From Niabella agricola (lineage in GTDB: Bacteria > Bacteroidota > Bacteroidia > Chitinophagales > Chitinophagaceae): a DNA stretch of 64,000 bases. The notes beneath the pieces were generated by a model. It was not told where the DNA came from, ran no database searches, and saw only the letters and a list, made by a program, of their open reading frames with translations. Positions 62,984 through 64,000 of the stretch are shown piece after piece. The DNA lies in assembly GCF_021538615.1 (NCBI RefSeq), contig NZ_JAJHIZ010000003.1, forward strand, positions 434,001 to 498,000, given 5' to 3'. The number at the start of each line of letters is the position of its first letter. The stretch's first letter is position 1. Both the position numbers and the translations under genes were made by a program.

Positions 62984-63622
62984 TTGAAGGATTATTACCA
63001 GATACTGGGGCTCCCGCCCTCTGCCACGATCGGCGAAATAAAAATGGCCTACCGGAAGCTGGCACACCTTTATCATCCTGACAAAAACCCGTCCGATGAT
63101 TACGCTGCAGTACAGTTCAGCCTCGTTAAAGAAGCGTACGATACGCTTACCCGGGCCGATCTCAAGGCGCAATACCTGCAGGAGCGCTGGCTTCACCAAA
63201 CCATGGGCCAGCGTATGGCACCGGCCGTCACCACGCCTCCCCAGGTATTGCAGGCCCTGTTGCAGGCTCATCAGCAGCTGATTCATTATGATGCATACCG
63301 GGTTGATAAAAAAGGATTGTACCAGACCCTGGAAGCACTTATTGCGCCCTCCCGGATCGATATCCTCAACCACTTTAAAGAGGAGCAGGTCAACAAAGAA
63401 GTGATCCGGTGGATGGCCGACAGCATTTTTTTATTATACCCCGAAGATCAGTTGCGGATTCTGGATCAGCTCAAACAGATCAACGCACCTGCCGGAAGCC
63501 GGGACCTTATTGAAGAAAAAGAAAAAATGATCCGGCGCACGATCCGCCTGAACCGGTACAAGCCCTTTTTGATTTTAGGCTTAATTATCCTACTTTGCAT
63601 GATCATCGCGTATTCTTTATAA
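62984..63622 (+). CDS. Membrane-anchored J-domain protein
   Basis: 212 aa from a TTG at 62984 (then KDYYQILGLPPSATIGEI). A J-domain covers residues 1-65 with the HPD motif in YHPDKNPSDDYAAV, which stimulates DnaK. A helical middle region (about 80-190) is without known domain. C-terminal helix FLILGLIILLCMIIAYSL anchors it to the inner membrane. No zinc fingers or C-terminal DnaJ domains, so this is a type III DnaJ-like protein. The longer GTG start at 62927 overlaps the promoter. Confidence 0.85.
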   Translation: MKDYYQILGLPPSATIGEIKMAYRKLAHLYHPDKNPSDDYAAVQFSLVKEAYDTLTRADLKAQYLQERWLHQTMGQRMAPAVTTPPQVLQALLQAHQQLIHYDAYRVDKKGLYQTLEALIAPSRIDILNHFKEEQVNKEVIRWMADSIFLLYPEDQLRILDQLKQINAPAGSRDLIEEKEKMIRRTIRLNRYKPFLILGLIILLCMIIAYSL

Positions 63623-63655
63623 CAAGCCATTGGTTAATTTTAAACTCTATCCGTT

Positions 63656-64000
63656 ATGATGCCAATCGGGGACGATAATACCGGGCGCACCCTTACACCC
63701 TATGTCAATTACCTACTTATTGCCCTTAATATTTTTGTTTTTGTTTATTACCAGCGCCTGGGTACCAATATTGATTTTTTACTGAGTTATGCAGCCGTAC
63801 CCGGGGAATTGCTTACCGGTGCAGATATCGTGGGCACCAATGGCCTGGGGCCCAGCCCTTCTCCCGTGTACACGACCATCTTTACGTCGATGTTTATGCA
63901 TGGAAGCATTGCGCATATTTTTGGCAACATGCTCTACCTTTCGATCTTTGGCGACAATATTGAAAACGCCATGGGGCATTTCAGATACCTGGCCTTCTAC
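63656..64000 (+). CDS. Rhomboid-family intramembrane protease, C-terminally cut
   Basis: 115 residues are present from the first of two ATG codons at 63656; the gene runs past the right edge. First helix: YVNYLLIALNIFVFVYYQ. The rhomboid loop and second helix carry FTSMFMHGSIAHIFGNMLYLSIFGDNIENAMGH, with the conserved H-x-x-x-N pattern (HIFGN) before the catalytic serine, which lies outside the window. So activity cannot be judged. It follows the J-domain gene by 33 bp on the same strand. Confidence 0.85.
   Translation, partial: MMPIGDDNTGRTLTPYVNYLLIALNIFVFVYYQRLGTNIDFLLSYAAVPGELLTGADIVGTNGLGPSPSPVYTTIFTSMFMHGSIAHIFGNMLYLSIFGDNIENAMGHFRYLAFY

Overview
The window is chromosomal DNA of a Bacteroidota species, most likely of the family Chitinophagaceae (Niabella-like; this is inference from protein flavour, not a search). 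Supporting signs are the near absence of Shine-Dalgarno sequences, repeated TAnnTTTG -7 boxes with a TTG about 19-21 nt upstream, a SusC/CarboxypepD-type TonB receptor, many small signal-peptide and lipoprotein genes, bL25 of the long CTC type, and REP-like 'CCACGAAG...CAAAG' intergenic repeats. Coding density is high and most genes are housekeeping. I see no tRNA, rRNA, CRISPR array, phage or insertion sequence.

1-8.5 kb (all minus strand) is an L-arabinose utilisation locus: GH43 glycosidase, a HAD hydrolase, araB-araD-araA, then two tandem sodium/solute symporters, the second cut by the window edge. A perfect 25-bp palindrome before araB is a candidate operator. Next come a thioesterase and dsbD. 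10.8-14.8 kb holds a sugar-nucleotide/LPS set (DegT aminotransferase-rfbC-rfbD, divergent from the Kdo transferase waaA), then a conserved unknown gene and tdk.

16.1-19.4 kb has ccmB, ccmC, a CcmD-like gene and glutamate dehydrogenase; the partner genes ccmE and ccmF lie 26 kb away (43.8-46.8 kb). CcmE carries a CxxxY rather than HxxxY haem motif, which suggests a variant cytochrome c maturation system. 19.5-21.4 kb is the DUF177-rpmF-plsX operon. 21.4-28.0 kb (minus) holds a vWA lipoprotein, a beta-CASP nuclease, a hotdog protein, and a TonB receptor flanked by a secreted thioredoxin-like protein and a small 'LRGPP'-tail membrane protein.

28.1-31.0 kb (minus) has an FAH-family hydrolase, pth, rplY and prs; radC and an FMN glutamate-synthase-like gene follow on the plus strand. 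33.8-42.2 kb has a phosphohexomutase, a propeller-like lipoprotein, two glycosyltransferases, an AsnC-EamA pair and a glutaminyl cyclotransferase, separated by two repeat-bearing gaps. 42.2-50.8 kb has a methyltransferase, an IscA-like protein, ccmEF, a frameshifted acyltransferase, a yjdJ/yjdI pair and fusA with a textbook terminator.

51-64 kb has a triple-META lipoprotein, a secreted unknown, an arginine-decarboxylase-like enzyme, rpmI-rplT without infC, an MG2 plus orphan TonB-plug protein, an outer-membrane protein, a DUF6600-like protein with 69-bp tandem repeats, a J-domain protein and a truncated rhomboid protease. No large undescribed system stands out. The most unusual items are the CxxxY Ccm variant, the barrel-less plug protein, the LRGPP/TonB/thioredoxin cluster, the araB palindrome, and promoters that imply very short leaders.
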